DNA from: Balaenoptera acutorostrata
Taxonomy: Eukaryota > Chordata > Mammalia > Artiodactyla > Balaenopteridae
Assembly (NCBI RefSeq): GCF_949987535.1
Contig: NC_080067.1
Coordinates: forward strand, 63,422,405 to 63,486,404
DNA length: 64,000 nt
Reading direction: 5' to 3'
Positions within the stretch are counted from its first letter, which is position 1, and each line of letters begins with the position of its first letter. The notes below the pieces were generated by a model that was given only the letters and a program-made list of their open reading frames with translations, was not told where the DNA came from and made no database searches. The translations under genes were made by a program, and so were the position numbers. This document shows, in pieces, positions 54,301 through 63,389 of the stretch.

Positions 54301-57300
54301 GTCTTCGTTATTGCATGCAGGCTTTTCTCTAGTTGGGGCGAGCGGAGGCTACTCTTCGTTGTGGTGCGCGGGCTTCTCATTGCGGTGGCTTCTCTTGTTG
54401 CGGAGCACGGACTCTAGGCACGTGGGCTTCAGTAGATGTGGCTTGTGGGCTCTAGAGCTCAGGCTCAGTAGTGGTGGCGCACGGGCTTAGTTGCTCCACG
54501 GCATGTGGGATCTTTCCGGACCAGGGCGCTAACCCGTGTCCCCTGCACTGACAGGCGGATTCTTAACCACTGCGCCACCAGGGAAGTCCCAGAATGATCT
54601 TTAAAAATGTAGATCAGATTGTGGCGCTTCTCATCTGGGAACCGTCCAGTGGTTTTGCATCCTGCTCTTCTCCTGCCTCTGCAGACCTCTCCTCCCTCTC
54701 CCTCGACTCCAGCACCCTGAGTTTCTTTCTGTCTTTTGAGGACATAGCCAGGCTTTTCCTGGAGTTGTGGCTTTTGTATGTGCTTTTTCATCTAGAGAGG
54801 GTTCTCTTTCCACTTTGCTTGCCTGGTCCCTCATCCTGAGATCTCGCCCTCCCGGAGAGCACCCCATGCTCCACCCCCATCACGCTGTATCAAGACCCCA
54901 ACTCCCTGGTCTCCACCCTCAGGCTCCTCTATCACTCTTATCTCTGCCGGAAATTATCTTTTATGTCTCTTTCTGTTTATTTTCTGTCTCTCCTTGCTAG
55001 GATGTAAATGTTATCAGGACACCAAGCTTGCTTGTCTCTCTGTTGAATAAACTTCCTGCCCCACATCCCCCCGCCCCCCTTCTCTTGCCCCCGGAGAAGA
55101 CATCACAGCCTCATTCTCTCTCATAGCTTATTTTCCAGACTCCGCACAGACCACCCCCGCCTGCAAACTTGGATGGCATCCGACTAGGGTACAGTGTCCT
55201 TGATTAGCTTCATTTTTCTCAGTTGTAATCACATTCTTGTCTGCCTTCCTAATCACCTCTCTTTTACTTGTGTGTTCCCACGTTTCCTTAGCTACTCATT
55301 TCGAGATAATCTCTTAGTTATTTCAAACCACACTTTTACTTGGAGTAGCGAGAATATCCAGACCCTTAAAGCTGTGAAGTTGTGAAAGCCTAAGGAAAGC
55401 TTGGTTTAAGAAAAGGAAACATTTGAATGACTGCCTGTTCTATTCCACATATATTTTTGGATTCTAAATACATTCAGTTAAGAAAAATATTATTGTTTTT
55501 ATTATTAAAAAGTGAATCCATGTTCCTAAAGAAAAATTAGAAAATGCCAAAAGACTATGTGAAGGAAAAAAAAAAAATCACACCTTATTTCCCGACGCTG
55601 TTAGGACATCCTGTGCCGTGGAGCGTGTACGCGTTGTGTATATTACATCGTACACACTCTTTTGTTACTTGCTTTTTTCACTCAAAAATACTATGTACAG
55701 TTTTTCCTATTAGTAAATACTCATCCCAAGTCAATTTTAAATGGCTGAAGAAGTGTTACGTTTCATGGATGTACCGTAAATTACTAAGCAGATCTGTTCT
55801 TGAGCATGGGGGTTAGTTCTTTTCACTATTATAAGCAGTTATTTTAGTTCATTTCTTTTCTCTCCTTTTTTTTTTTTTTTTTTAAATAATCAGTGTTCTA
55901 GGAAATACTGCGTTCTTGTCCCTTTTGTCTCCCCTTTTGTGTACGGGTGTGTGTGTCGTGGATTTGTTGTGACTACATCTACCTGCATCATGTTTCTCTT
56001 TGAGGCAGTGACCGCTTGTTTTCCACACTGTTCTGATGTTATACAAACAAGGGTTACGCAGGATGCTGTTTCCTGAGTGCGCGGCTCACACCAGCTCCCT
56101 CTCCCTTCCTGTCTTCCAGCAGAGGCTGGTCTCCAAGGACACACTGTCGTAAACAAAGTTCTTCAAACACCTACCGATTGACAGTGTGGTGTATTTTTAT
56201 TTAAAATGACTGTTCACTTGCTCCTCTGAAACATGTTGTAACCTTGACCTTTATATTCGCCAGTGTTTTAATATTCTTTTAAATGGCAAGCAGTGTGAAA
56301 CAAGGTGACTTTGTCCTTGATGTTACTTCTGAATAGCGTGCAGGGTCATCCAACATAAAGTAATAAGTGAATGGCTCTGTATCTCTTGTATCTGTATTGA
56401 AATGCATTGAAGACTGGGTTTAAACAATGCATGGGCTTCTAGTGCTGCTCTTCTCTTTTAGGGATGGATCGCGGGGTGGGAGAAGTTGACAGAGGGAATT
56501 GTTGTGGAGCCTTGGAGAAGCCCTGAGTGGTATTTCTTGACTTCCTTGTAATTTCAGGTTTCTAAATCAAGTCTTGCATCTTGGTCACGTTTCTGTTCAG
56601 TGCATCATGTGAATGATAATTAGAATCTTCTTTAGCTAAGACCATATGCAGAGAAGCACACATTGGTCATTGTGGGCTGGGTGGCCTCTGGAAGTAGGAG
56701 CCAGATAGGGTCCATGGTGGGAAGGGGTTGTGGAGACAGCATTGCTGTCTTGAAGAACCATGTGAGGCTGGCTTGGTTATGGAAGGCAGGAGAGCTGGGA
56801 CAGTGCATTTCTGGCGTCCATGTTGCTAAGAGCATGACTTTAGCCAAACAAACCTGAAAAGTGAGTATTCCTGCTGGTGCCTCAGTCTGTTTTTCTATGC
56901 CCGGCCATCGGTTCTCTTTTGATGATTCCCATTGTTTAGTTATGCCAAAGAGTTTAAATCGAGCCTGTGCTGCGCAGTGTATTTTAAGTCCAGATCGGGA
57001 GGGCACTGAGGACCGGTTTGAGAGAGAGAGGCTAAACCGTGTAACTAAATGACAGATAACTACACAAAACTTGCCGTTCCATGATTGTCCAGTCCTGCTC
57101 TGCACTGTTCAGGTACTGTTTTTGCAATTCAGTAATGAATGTGATACAGTTTTCCTGCCCTCAAGGAGCAAATGAATGCATGGCTCAGCTTCTGAATGAA
57201 GGAAGTTTGGGTTTCTCACAGCTGCAGATTTCAATGAACAAGGTGCTAACAGTTGTGAAATGAAAGTGGGTTTGGTGTTAAGGACCATCAGCACAGGGGG

Positions 57301-60300
57301 ACGAGCAGAGGGATGTGGGAATCGGTCGCGGGCAGAGGCTGGCAGGTCGACAGATGGGTGTGGGACCTGGGCAGTGTCTGCAGATGTGCAGGCGGTGACA
57401 TGTGCAGCTGGTTTTGACATGGGCTGCTCTGAAGGCTTGAGGCCTGGCCTGGTGTCCCTGGGGGTCCTTGAAGAGATGCTTTCCTGACAGTGAGACTCTC
57501 AGAGCTGGGCAGTTCACCTAGCTCTAGACCAGGGCTACTTGAAGTGTGGTCAGCTGACTGCTGCCATGAGATAAGCACAAACATTGAGAGTAGGTGCTTA
57601 GAAATTTCTATAGCAACTTGACATTGAAGCCACATCCAAGTGCATCAGCAGTGCATTAGTTTGTTTGAACAGGATATAGACCCATTTGGGTTTTGCGGTG
57701 CTTACACATGTAAGTTCACACCTGGCTGGAGCTGAGAACTAGCCACGTGCAGTGGGACCACCAGGACCATGTATCTTTCCTTAATGAATAGAAGCAAAAC
57801 AAAATATAAAACAAAACGAAACAACCTGGTCCTTCACGACAGTAGTATGAGAAACACCACTCTAGACCAAGCACGAAGACAATGGGAGGTGAGGCTGAGG
57901 GCCCCCAAGTCAAGAACTTAAATAAATATAAAACCGTTGATCTGTTCCAGTTTCATTTCAGGTTTTTGTCAGCGTACAGCCTCCCTTCCCCTCTCCCTTT
58001 TCTTCCTTGTCATCAGTATGTGTTCTTTTTCTATGAACATTATTTTTGTATGTACATTATACACAATTCTATACATATTTTCCATACGCAATTACACAGA
58101 ATTCATACATTTGTCATTTTAAATAATGTTACAGTACTTGTTATGTTTATATGTCTCAAGTTCTTAGTTCCTCTATTTGGGGCCATTGCTACTTTTTCCT
58201 ATTATAAATAGTTCATCTGTGAATATTTTTGTACAAATTAGTTATTTTTCCTCTCTCTTACTGTTGGGTTCCTAAGGTCATACTCAAAGGAGAAATACTG
58301 TGCCAAAGGTCACAGTTTTATTGCTCTCTAGAAGGGTGGAACCGATTTATATTGTGGGAGTAGATATACAGGTTTTCTCTGTGGCTTCAGGCTGTGTAAT
58401 TTAATACTTTTTGCTAGTTTAGTAGGTGAATAATTGCCTCAAGATTGTTTTAATTGCTTACTTCAGGAGGTAGTGATGATGATTTGATTTTAGTATTTCT
58501 TACAGTTAAAACTAAACGATCTTTAAAAAAACAAGAGTGAGCTCTTACCAAGTTGAACCTGAATGTTGACATCTTGTATAAATAATTTTATAACTTTTTA
58601 CATGGTTTGGATATAAGCTTTTCTTCATTATACTTTACATCTTTCCCCATTCTGTTATTGTTGGTTTTCTGTTTGTTTCCTTATATTTTGTAATGTAAAA
58701 CTTGTTCTTTAGTGTTTACATTTTTATACTCAACTACTCCATCTCTTTTGATATTATATATTTTCTTGGCCAGAAATTATTTTCACCTTCACAAGTAGGA
58801 TAAATATGCTATTCTGCTCTTTTTTCTAGTTTTTTAGATGCTTTTCTCCTGGATCTATCTGGACTTCGTTATAGTGTTTGGTGTAAGATGTGGATCTAGA
58901 TTAATTTTCTTCTATACTGCTGTGTAACTCTCCCAGTAACTTTTATTAGTGATTTCTATCTACCCCCCCGCCTTATTTTTGTGTATCTTGTGGTTTGATG
59001 TATATTAAGCAATTATCATAGAATGAATATATTTTTGGAATCTCCATTCTTATGCTACCATTTGTTAAAAAATTAGACCAATATATGAGAATTTTATTGT
59101 AATCTATTTTAGTAAACACTCTACCACTATTACTTGAAAAATGTATTAGTTTGTATTCTGCCCTCTTATTCTTTGAGCTACATTTCCCTGTCAATTTGTA
59201 CGGTTCTCTAACTTGCCTGGTTTCTTTTTTTAAAACATTTTTAAAATTTTTATTTTTTTCTAAAGACGTATCACACCAAATCTTAAGACAAAAGACACTG
59301 GATATTAAGAAAGAGGTGGTCCATCCCCGTCTTTACCATCTAGTGCAGTTACTTTTCCTGTGTGTACTCTGCTAGCATTATTACAAAAACCAAGATGTGA
59401 TCCTTTGTTTCTGCAGTTTTAGCAGTACTTATACAAGAAGGTCCTTCCTGATTTCTTAGCTGCACTATTGGCCACATGAAGGCAAGTGCTTTATAGTGCT
59501 TTCTGGGGGCAGTGATCTTAGTGGGGGTGTGGGTGGTCTATGAGAGGATGAGGGTGAGGATTTGAAAACTCTTAAGAGTCAATTAGCTTAGCTCTGATCC
59601 CAGGCTATAAACCAGTCTCTGTGCTTTGGTCACAAAGGAATCTGGTTGAGATGTGTCAGCACAGACTTGTCATCGTTAGTGAGAGAAGCCACTCAGAGCA
59701 CGTGGCATGGAGTATTGATTTTGTATGTGAAAGAAAGTGTCTTATAGGACCAATATTTAGACAATAATGAGGCAAGAGGGAAGGAAGTGTAGATCATTAG
59801 ACTGGGGTGTTTTGTTCTATATGGGGTAGCTTTTAAAGGGTTTTTCTGTCTCAGTGTGCCTTGAATTTTTAGAACTTCTGGGAAGTCCCCTGAGTAGTGC
59901 TTCCATCTCAGAACCTCTAGAGAGGGGCATATTGCTGTTTCAGAGGCCAGCCCATATGTGGGATGGAAGATGCCCTTGGATGTTTGTAATAGAATCCTTC
60001 GCGATGTGGGGTCATCTATGAGTGCCAAAGCATTTTTTTCTTTGATTATGGACTTTGTGACAATATCAAGTGACTCCAGAGATTTGAGATTGAATGTTTG
60101 GCATATTAAATTTTTATCAAATTCCCTAATAAGTAAAAAATTCTTGGCAATGAAATTAGCAAAGATTGTATGGTTATTTTAGAGATTATATATTCTTGCA
60201 TCATATAGTTATTCTGTATTTTTCTTTAGAAAAATGCTATGCTTGAACGTTTTTCTTCTGCTGCTTGCTAATTTCTTGCTTCTCCCACTAGTTGCCTGCT

Positions 60301-63300
60301 ACATTTTCTGACAGATTAATATTTGTTATCGCCAGCCTGTGGGGCTGTCAGGCTCACTTTTTTCTTCCTTCTGCTCTGCCCCCCAGTTATAAAATAATTG
60401 TGATAATAGGAGATACATGTAGCACACAGACCTTTTAGCTCGTAATAAATAATTATCGATGTTTATGTAATAATTTATAGCATGGAGGGTGTTTCATCAC
60501 CTTTGAACTTCACGAAACCTTGTGAAGTGGGAATTATTGCTAAAACCATGTTTATTGAGGAAAATACTGAAGCTCAGAGACTATCTGACAACCTGTTTAG
60601 GCAACAGAGCTAAGTAGTGGCAGTTTAGGACCTCTGCTTACAAATCTCATATTTCCCCCATTATATCTTCTGGTTTGAATTCTTTTTCATCGAATTGCAT
60701 TTTGTTGGAGGAGAATGGAAGTGTTGTTCTTTTTTTATTTAAATCACACTATGGGATGCTCAATTTAATGGGCTTAATGAATAGCTGACCATTATAATGA
60801 TACAATATTTTTTTCTTAAGGATTATGACTATGCAAAAGAATATGTTTATTTAAAAAATCTTTTGAAAATATTTATCTAATCTGTTGATCAGGTGAATGT
60901 AATGTGTTGCCCCTAGTTGAAGAACTTTTCTAATTTTATTCTAGTGATGTCATTTTTTTTGGCTGCGTTGGGTCTTCGTTGCTGCGCATGGGCTTTCTCT
61001 AGTTGCGGCGAGCGGGGGCTACTCTTTGTTGTGGTGCGCAGGCTTCTCATTGCGGTGGCTCCTCTTGTTGCAGAGCACGGGCTCTAGGTGCACGGGCTTC
61101 AGTAGTTGTGGCGCACGGGCTTAGTTGCTCCGTGGCATGTGGGATCTTCCCGGACCAGGGCTCGAACCCATGTCCCCTGCATTGGCAGGCAGATTCTTAA
61201 CCACTGCGCCACCAGGGAAGCCCCTGTTATAAAGTTCTTGTTGTGACAAGGCTCCTTTATGTCTGGCTTATAAACCATAGATACGATGTTGGAAAATTTT
61301 ATTTGAAATTTTAAAAAATAATCGAGTTATTGGAACTTTAAAAATTATTTTTCATATATTTGTAATGAACATCAGTGTCTGTTTTTGATATTGGAATTTG
61401 TGCTCTACTAAAATTCATTGTAAGGAATTTTGGTAGGTGTTTGTTGGCAAATTCTAACAGGTATTTAAAATTTTTGTTTTTTAAAGAATTATTTGGAGGG
61501 GTGAGACTAATAGGATCATAATAAAAATCCATTTCCATTGAGGAAAGGATGGCTAATTGTATAGGCTAAGTTTATGGAGAAGCACATTAAGCAAAGTGAG
61601 AGAAAAGGAGAGATGAAATTGGGATAGAAAAGTATCTTATTTATTTAGGCCATGTTTTGGGGCTTGTGGGTTCTTAGTTCCCCGACCAGGGAGACTGGGG
61701 ATGGAACCCGGGCCCCCTGCAGTGTAAACGCGAAGTCTTAACCACTGGACCACCAGGGAAGTCCTGAAAATCAAGTATTTTAAATGTGAACAATATCCTT
61801 GCCTGTTCATTGTAGCAGTATGTCTATAACTAAATAATATTTGAAGTATGGCAGAGAGGGATAAAAGAGGAATAGATTCAGGTTTAACTCTGATGCTTAC
61901 AAGTTGTGTGAACTTGGGCAAGTGACATCCTTAGTTTTTTTTTAAACTATAATATAGAAGTAATACTAAGCAGCTTGCAGTATTGTTGGGATTAGAAATA
62001 ATATGTGCAAAGCACCTGGCACATATCAGGCATGTAATAATTTGAGGACTCCATTCTTTATTATTTACTTATTACGTTATTATTTATTTATTGAATTGTT
62101 ATCATTTATTAATGGGTACCATCAAATATCATGCATCACCAAAGGAAGGGAACAATATCTTTGAAGCATCATGTCCTGCTAAAAGGATAGAAAGACTGTA
62201 TGCTCTGGAGACTTGCAGTGACCAATGAGGAAGAACGATGATGAAACACTGAACTGATGGTCGTTGCATAGAGAACAGATTTGTGGTTGCCAAGGGGGAG
62301 GGTTGGGGGAGGGAAGGATTGGGAATTTGGGATTAGCAGATACAAACTATTATACATATAGGATGGGTAGACAACAAGGTCCTACTGTATAGCACAAGGA
62401 ACTATAATCAATATCATGATAAACCATAATGGAGAAGAATATGAAAAAGAATATATATATGTATAACTGAATCACTTTTTAAAAAAATAAATTTATTCAT
62501 TTATTTATTTATTTTTGGCTGCGTTGGGTCTTCGTTGCTGCGCGCAGGCTTTCTCTAGTTGCGGAGTGGGGGCTACTCTTCGTAGTGCATGGGCTTCTCA
62601 TTGCGGTGGCTTCTCTTGTTGCGGAGCGTGGACTCTAGGTGCCTGGGCTTCCGTAGTGGTGGCACGCAGGCTTCAGTAGCTGTGGCTTGCGGGCTCTAGA
62701 GTGCAGGATCAGTAGTTGTGGTGCACTAGCTTAGTTGCTCTGCAGCATGTAGGATCTCCCCGGATCAGGGCTTGAACCCATGTCCCTTGCGTTGGCAGGC
62801 GGATTCTTAACCACTGCGCCACCAGGGAAGCCCTGAATCACTTTGCTGTACAGCAGAAATTAACACAACATTGTAACTCAACTATACCTCAATAAAAGTA
62901 AAAAAATAACATTATTTTATGAAGTGACGGTCATTGGATCAGTTGCCAACGTTCTTCTATCCGTGATTGTCCGTTACCCCAGTTTGGAGAGTCAGACAGG
63001 CATGTTTATTTCCCAAGGCCTCTGAGGATCTCCCTGCCTGTGAGACCGTGCTCAGCCGTCTGGGAGCACCGGGAACCCAGGGTTGTGGCGGGAGCTGCCT
63101 CTGGGTGACTGTGAGCCCTCGGAGGTCACTGGAGATGACTACGATGGCCAGGTGGCCTTTTGCCAGACTTTGTGTTCGTTGTTTGTCATCATTTGCCTTC
63201 CTTCCCCTTCCCTTTTTCTGTGTCTAGACTACCTGACTAATGTAACCTGTCTCTTTCTTCTAGAATTCTGAAGGTGGACTCTATGTGTGCATGAATACAT

Positions 63301-63389
63301 TTTTGGCCTTTGGAAGGGAGCATGTGGAAAGACATTTTCGAAAAACTGGACAGAGTGTCTACATGTACCTGAAGAGACACGTGCGTGAG
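39185..63389 (+). CDS. USP13: USP13 (ubiquitin-specific peptidase 13, isopeptidase T-3), first two coding exons
   Basis: USP13 is a cysteine deubiquitinase related to USP5, about 863 residues in mammals. It has been linked to ER-associated degradation, autophagy control and stabilisation of several signalling proteins. Two exons are visible, 39185-39352 and 63264-63389, giving residues 1-98 in phase 0. Residues 1-56 begin [20 protein letters not shown] and contain [18 protein letters not shown] and [11 protein letters not shown]. Residues 57-98 continue [20 protein letters not shown] and [15 protein letters not shown]. This is the N-terminal variant zinc-finger UBP region. The central ZnF-UBP, the catalytic USP domain and the two UBA domains are off the right edge. 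The intron is 23.9 kb. Start context: G at -3, C at +4. Identity is near certain. Confidence 0.96.
39641..40972. other. USP13 intron 1, first part
   Basis: Falling GC after the CpG island, then ordinary A/T-rich intron. I see no repeat of clear family and no gene here. Confidence 0.6.
40973..41283 (-). mobile_element. CHR-2-type SINE, younger subfamily
   Basis: Antisense: poly(T), (TTTA)n, CGTTTCTGTGCGAGGGC, CTCTCACTATCACGGCC, CCACCAGGGAAGCCC. The TSD ACAAACTTTGT is at 40962-40972 and 41284-41294. Confidence 0.94.
41295..42950. other. USP13 intron 1, 41.3-42.9 kb
   Basis: Holds MIR/L2-like words at about 41360-41420 and 42010-42110 and a sense MIR at 42235-42400. An open frame of 105 codons at 42385-42702 shows no homology known to me and overlaps the MIR. 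Confidence 0.5.
42235..42400 (+). mobile_element. MIR SINE
   Basis: Sense: GGTTTGAATCCCAGCTCTGT, CCCAGTTTCTCCATCTGTAA, TGGGGACAATCATAG, TAATATGTAAAGTGTGCCTG. A well-preserved core. Confidence 0.9.
42950..43960 (+). mobile_element. LTR-like element, unclassified
   Basis: The order of TTGCCTATCTAATGAAGACA, GGGAGGGCACAGGAACTCCA, ACTTTGTAATAAACTGATAA (poly(A) signal), TTCTGTGGGCCGCTCTAGCA and ACCTGGACTTGCAACTGGTG is that of a mammalian solo LTR with R/U5 after the AATAAA. The left border is unclear and no viral coding region adjoins it. I cannot name the family. Confidence 0.5.
43705..43778 (+). repeat. 37-bp tandem duplication
   Basis: Two adjacent and essentially identical copies of a unit starting GGTGATAACCTGGACTTGCA (43705-43741 and 43742-43778) lie inside the LTR-like element. 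Confidence 0.95.
44060..44475 (-). mobile_element. MIR SINE split by a hAT element
   Basis: The antisense MIR begins GACAGCTAATATTTG before 44092 and resumes after 44279 with GTTGCCAGGCAGCATTCTAA, TTTGCAGATGAGGAAACTGA and GAGATTTGAATCCAGG. Confidence 0.85.
44092..44279 (-). mobile_element. MER5A-like hAT element in MIR
   Basis: Terminal repeats CAGTGGTTCTCAAAG and AAAGTTTGAGAGCCAGTG bound 188 bp with GTTAGAAATGCAAATTCTTG and CCAGACCCACTGAGACAGAT, the complement of MER5A. It sits within a MIR, so it is the younger of the two. The 8-bp TSD is eroded. Confidence 0.85.
44478..44960 (-). mobile_element. Old L1M 3' fragment
   Basis: Antisense: CAATTTAACCATGTTAATTG, TGTGTAACCATCACCACCAT, TAAGTGGGATTACAGAGTAT, CCATTCATCTGTCGATGGAC. 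Homologous to 47290-47790 further along in the same orientation. Confidence 0.8.
45255..45585. mobile_element. hAT-Charlie-type fragment
   Basis: CAATTCTCAAGCTTTTTGGC at the left and CATACTTTGAAAACCAAAGT at the right fit hAT ends. The interior AGGACCCCAAAGAGCTTTTA and TATTGATATTTACCATATTA is typical of a Charlie-class element with most of the centre lost. Confidence 0.65.
45586..47285. other. USP13 intron 1, 45.6-47.3 kb
   Basis: Mostly unassignable sequence. Overlapping open frames at 45857-46423 on both strands (124 codons each) have no recognised homology and no conserved motif; I regard them as chance. Confidence 0.5.
47290..47790 (-). mobile_element. Old L1M 3' fragment
   Basis: Antisense: AATTTACCATCTTAACCATT, GTGTGCAACCGTCACCACTA, CCCTGGCAACCACCATCCTA, GAATAATAGTCCATTGTATG. 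Same element type and strand as 44478-44960, from a separate insertion. Confidence 0.8.
47830..48260 (-). mobile_element. L2 LINE fragment
   Basis: Antisense L2 3' region: CTCATCACCTCTTGCCTGGA, TGGGTCTTATCATGTCTTCC, TGCTTGGAATGGAATGCCCT, AGCTCAGGTGTTCTCCTGGG. Confidence 0.75.
48261..49298. other. USP13 intron 1, 48.3-49.3 kb
   Basis: Contains an antisense MIR at about 49040-49270 (TACTGTTCTAGGTACTTCTA, TTTTACAGAGAGGAAACTGA) and a MIR/L2-like scrap near 48905-48970. No gene. Confidence 0.6.
49314..49623 (-). mobile_element. CHR-2-type SINE, younger subfamily
   Basis: Antisense: CGTTTCTGTGCGAGGGC, CTCTCACTACCGCGGCC, CCACCAGGGAAGCCC. TSD with one mismatch: GGATATTTAAGTTTT (49299-49313) and GGATATTTACGTTTT (49624-49638). 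Confidence 0.93.
49690..50220 (+). mobile_element. L2 LINE fragment
   Basis: Sense L2 wording: GGTGATGGCAGTGGGGATAG, AAGATATGGCTCAACTTAGT, GGAGGAGTTAAAGGTGACTT. A G-rich, purine-heavy strand, as in L2. Confidence 0.6.
50811..51004 (-). mobile_element. Short SINE of the long-tail type
   Basis: Antisense: TTAAAGTCTTTATTGAGTTT, TACAATATTGCTTCTGTTTC, GGCATGTGGGATCTTAGC, CCAGGGATCGAACCC, CCACCAGGGAAGTCCCC. The likely TSD CTGTCCTTTT is at 50801-50810 and 51008-51017. Confidence 0.88.
51018..51936. other. USP13 intron 1, 51.0-51.9 kb
   Basis: No repeat of clear family. An open frame at 50854-51345 starts in the SINE and runs out without known homology. TGCCTTAATTTCAGTGACTT near 51365 is weakly MIR-like. 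Confidence 0.5.
51951..52281 (-). mobile_element. CHR-2-type SINE, younger subfamily, with extra 3' segment
   Basis: The antisense SINE body occupies about 52004-52281. To its left is a T tract (51990-52003), then 32 bp of non-SINE sequence (51958-51989, TGGCTCTGATGTCCTGCTAA and flanks), then a second T tract, then the TSD. The perfect TSD CTCTGACGATTTTT is at 51937-51950 and 52282-52295. The TSD encloses the extra segment, so all of it inserted together. Confidence 0.92.
52296..52819. other. USP13 intron 1, 52.3-52.8 kb
   Basis: About 520 bp between SINEs, with nothing recognisable and no gene. Confidence 0.6.
52828..53148 (-). mobile_element. CHR-2-type SINE
   Basis: Antisense: TTAGGCTGCTTTGGGTCTTC, TTGCGGCGAGTGGGGGCC, CCACCAGGGAAGTCC. 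Short TSD CCCAGCCT at 52820-52827 and 53149-53156. Confidence 0.9.
53246..53508 (-). mobile_element. CHR-1-type SINE
   Basis: Antisense: GGCTGCGCTGGGTCCCAGCT, repeated TTAGTTGCGGCATGC, CCAACCAGGGGTCGAACCC. The TSD GTTTTACTTTCT is at 53234-53245 and 53509-53520. Confidence 0.92.
53521..54240. other. USP13 intron 1, 53.5-54.2 kb, with a MER3-like hAT element
   Basis: About 53990-54170 has the wording of an old non-autonomous hAT element (CTGCGCTGCCCAGTATGG, GCCACATGTGACTGTG, TGCCTAGTGGCTACTGTATT). The rest of the stretch shows no assignable feature, and its open frames are short. Confidence 0.5.
54253..54590 (-). mobile_element. CHR-2-type SINE
   Basis: Antisense: GGCTGCATTGGGTCTTCGTT, TTGTGGTGCGCGGGCTTC, CCACCAGGGAAGTCCC. 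TSD with one mismatch: AGAGTGATCTTT (54241-54252) and AGAATGATCTTT (54591-54602). It sits within L2-like sequence that continues to the right. Confidence 0.93.
54591..54850 (-). mobile_element. L2 LINE fragment
   Basis: Antisense L2: AGATTGTGGCGCTTCTCATC, CCAGTGGTTTTGCATCC, TGTGCTTTTTCATCTAGAGA, GCTTGCCTGGTCCCTCATCC. Confidence 0.6.
54851..57521. other. USP13 intron 1, 54.9-57.5 kb
   Basis: L1M-like antisense scraps at about 55430-55760 (TGTACAGTTTTTCCTATTAG) and a T tract at 55864-55884. The stretch 56600-57500 has several overlapping open frames on both strands (the longest is 157 codons, minus, 56632-57105) without any motif or homology known to me. No gene is supported. Confidence 0.5.
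57530..57859. mobile_element. hAT-type element with intact 8-bp TSD
   Basis: Begins CAGGGCTACTTGAAGTGTGG and ends ATGAGAAACACCA, fitting diverged hAT ends. The flanking 8-mer CTCTAGAC is perfect on both sides (57522-57529 and 57860-57867). No coding capacity; the family is not certain. Confidence 0.75.
57950..59420 (-). mobile_element. Old L1M-type sequence
   Basis: Antisense L1-like wording at intervals: TTCATCTGTGAATATTTTTG, GTCATACTCAAAGGAGAAAT, CTCCCAGTAACTTTTATTAG, TTGTTAAAAAATTAGACC. Badly decayed; probably more than one insertion. Confidence 0.5.
59421..60952. other. USP13 intron 1, 59.4-61.0 kb
   Basis: Contains an antisense MIR at about 60440-60650 (GAAATTACTGAAGCTCAGAG-like, CAACAGAGCTAAGTAGTGGC). 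No gene recognised elsewhere. Confidence 0.5.
60953..61222 (-). mobile_element. CHR-2-type SINE without clear TSD
   Basis: Antisense: a short T tract, GGCTGCGTTGGGTCTTCGTT, TTGCGGCGAGCGGGGGCT, CCACCAGGGAAGCCCC. The tail is short and the flanks do not match, so the insertion ends were lost or altered. A body segment around the CTCTAGAG repeat unit is also missing. Confidence 0.9.
61637..61764 (-). mobile_element. Short SINE
   Basis: Antisense: GGCCATGTTTTGGGGCTTGT, CCCCGACCAGGGAGACTGGG (with a small insertion), ATGGAACCCGGGCC, CCACCAGGGAAGTCC. TSD not clear. Confidence 0.85.
61875..62050 (+). mobile_element. MIR SINE fragment
   Basis: Sense: GTGTGAACTTGGGCAAGTGA, GGATTAGAAATAATATGTGC and AAGCACCTGGCACATATCAG, the MIR order. 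Confidence 0.75.
62262..62917 (+). mobile_element. 5'-truncated L1 split by a SINE
   Basis: Sense L1 3' end: GATTTGTGGTTGCCAAGG, CAAGGTCCTACTGTATAGCA, GAATATATATATGTATAACT to 62478, then GCTGTACAGCAGAAATTAAC and ACTATACCTCAATAAAAGTA from 62845. The same L1 type as 10097-10513. Confidence 0.92.
62479..62832 (-). mobile_element. CHR-2-type SINE nested in L1
   Basis: Antisense, with an (ATTT)n tail on the left, GGCTGCGTTGGGTCTTCGTT and CCACCAGGGAAGCC. The TSD CTGAATCACTTT is at 62467-62478 and 62833-62844, inside L1 3' sequence. Confidence 0.94.
63264..63389 (+). CDS. USP13: USP13 coding exon 2
   Basis: Follows the acceptor TTTCTTCTAG and encodes residues 57-98, starting [11 protein letters not shown] and ending KRHVRE. 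The donor is GAG|GTGAGG, phase 0. Residue 91 is Tyr where I recall His in human USP13; the rest is nearly identical. Confidence 0.95.

Noticed and set aside
56632..57105. 157-codon minus-strand frame in USP13 intron 1
   Set aside because: The longest frame in the intron outside repeats, but it lacks any recognised domain and is partly matched by open frames on the other strand. Treated as chance.
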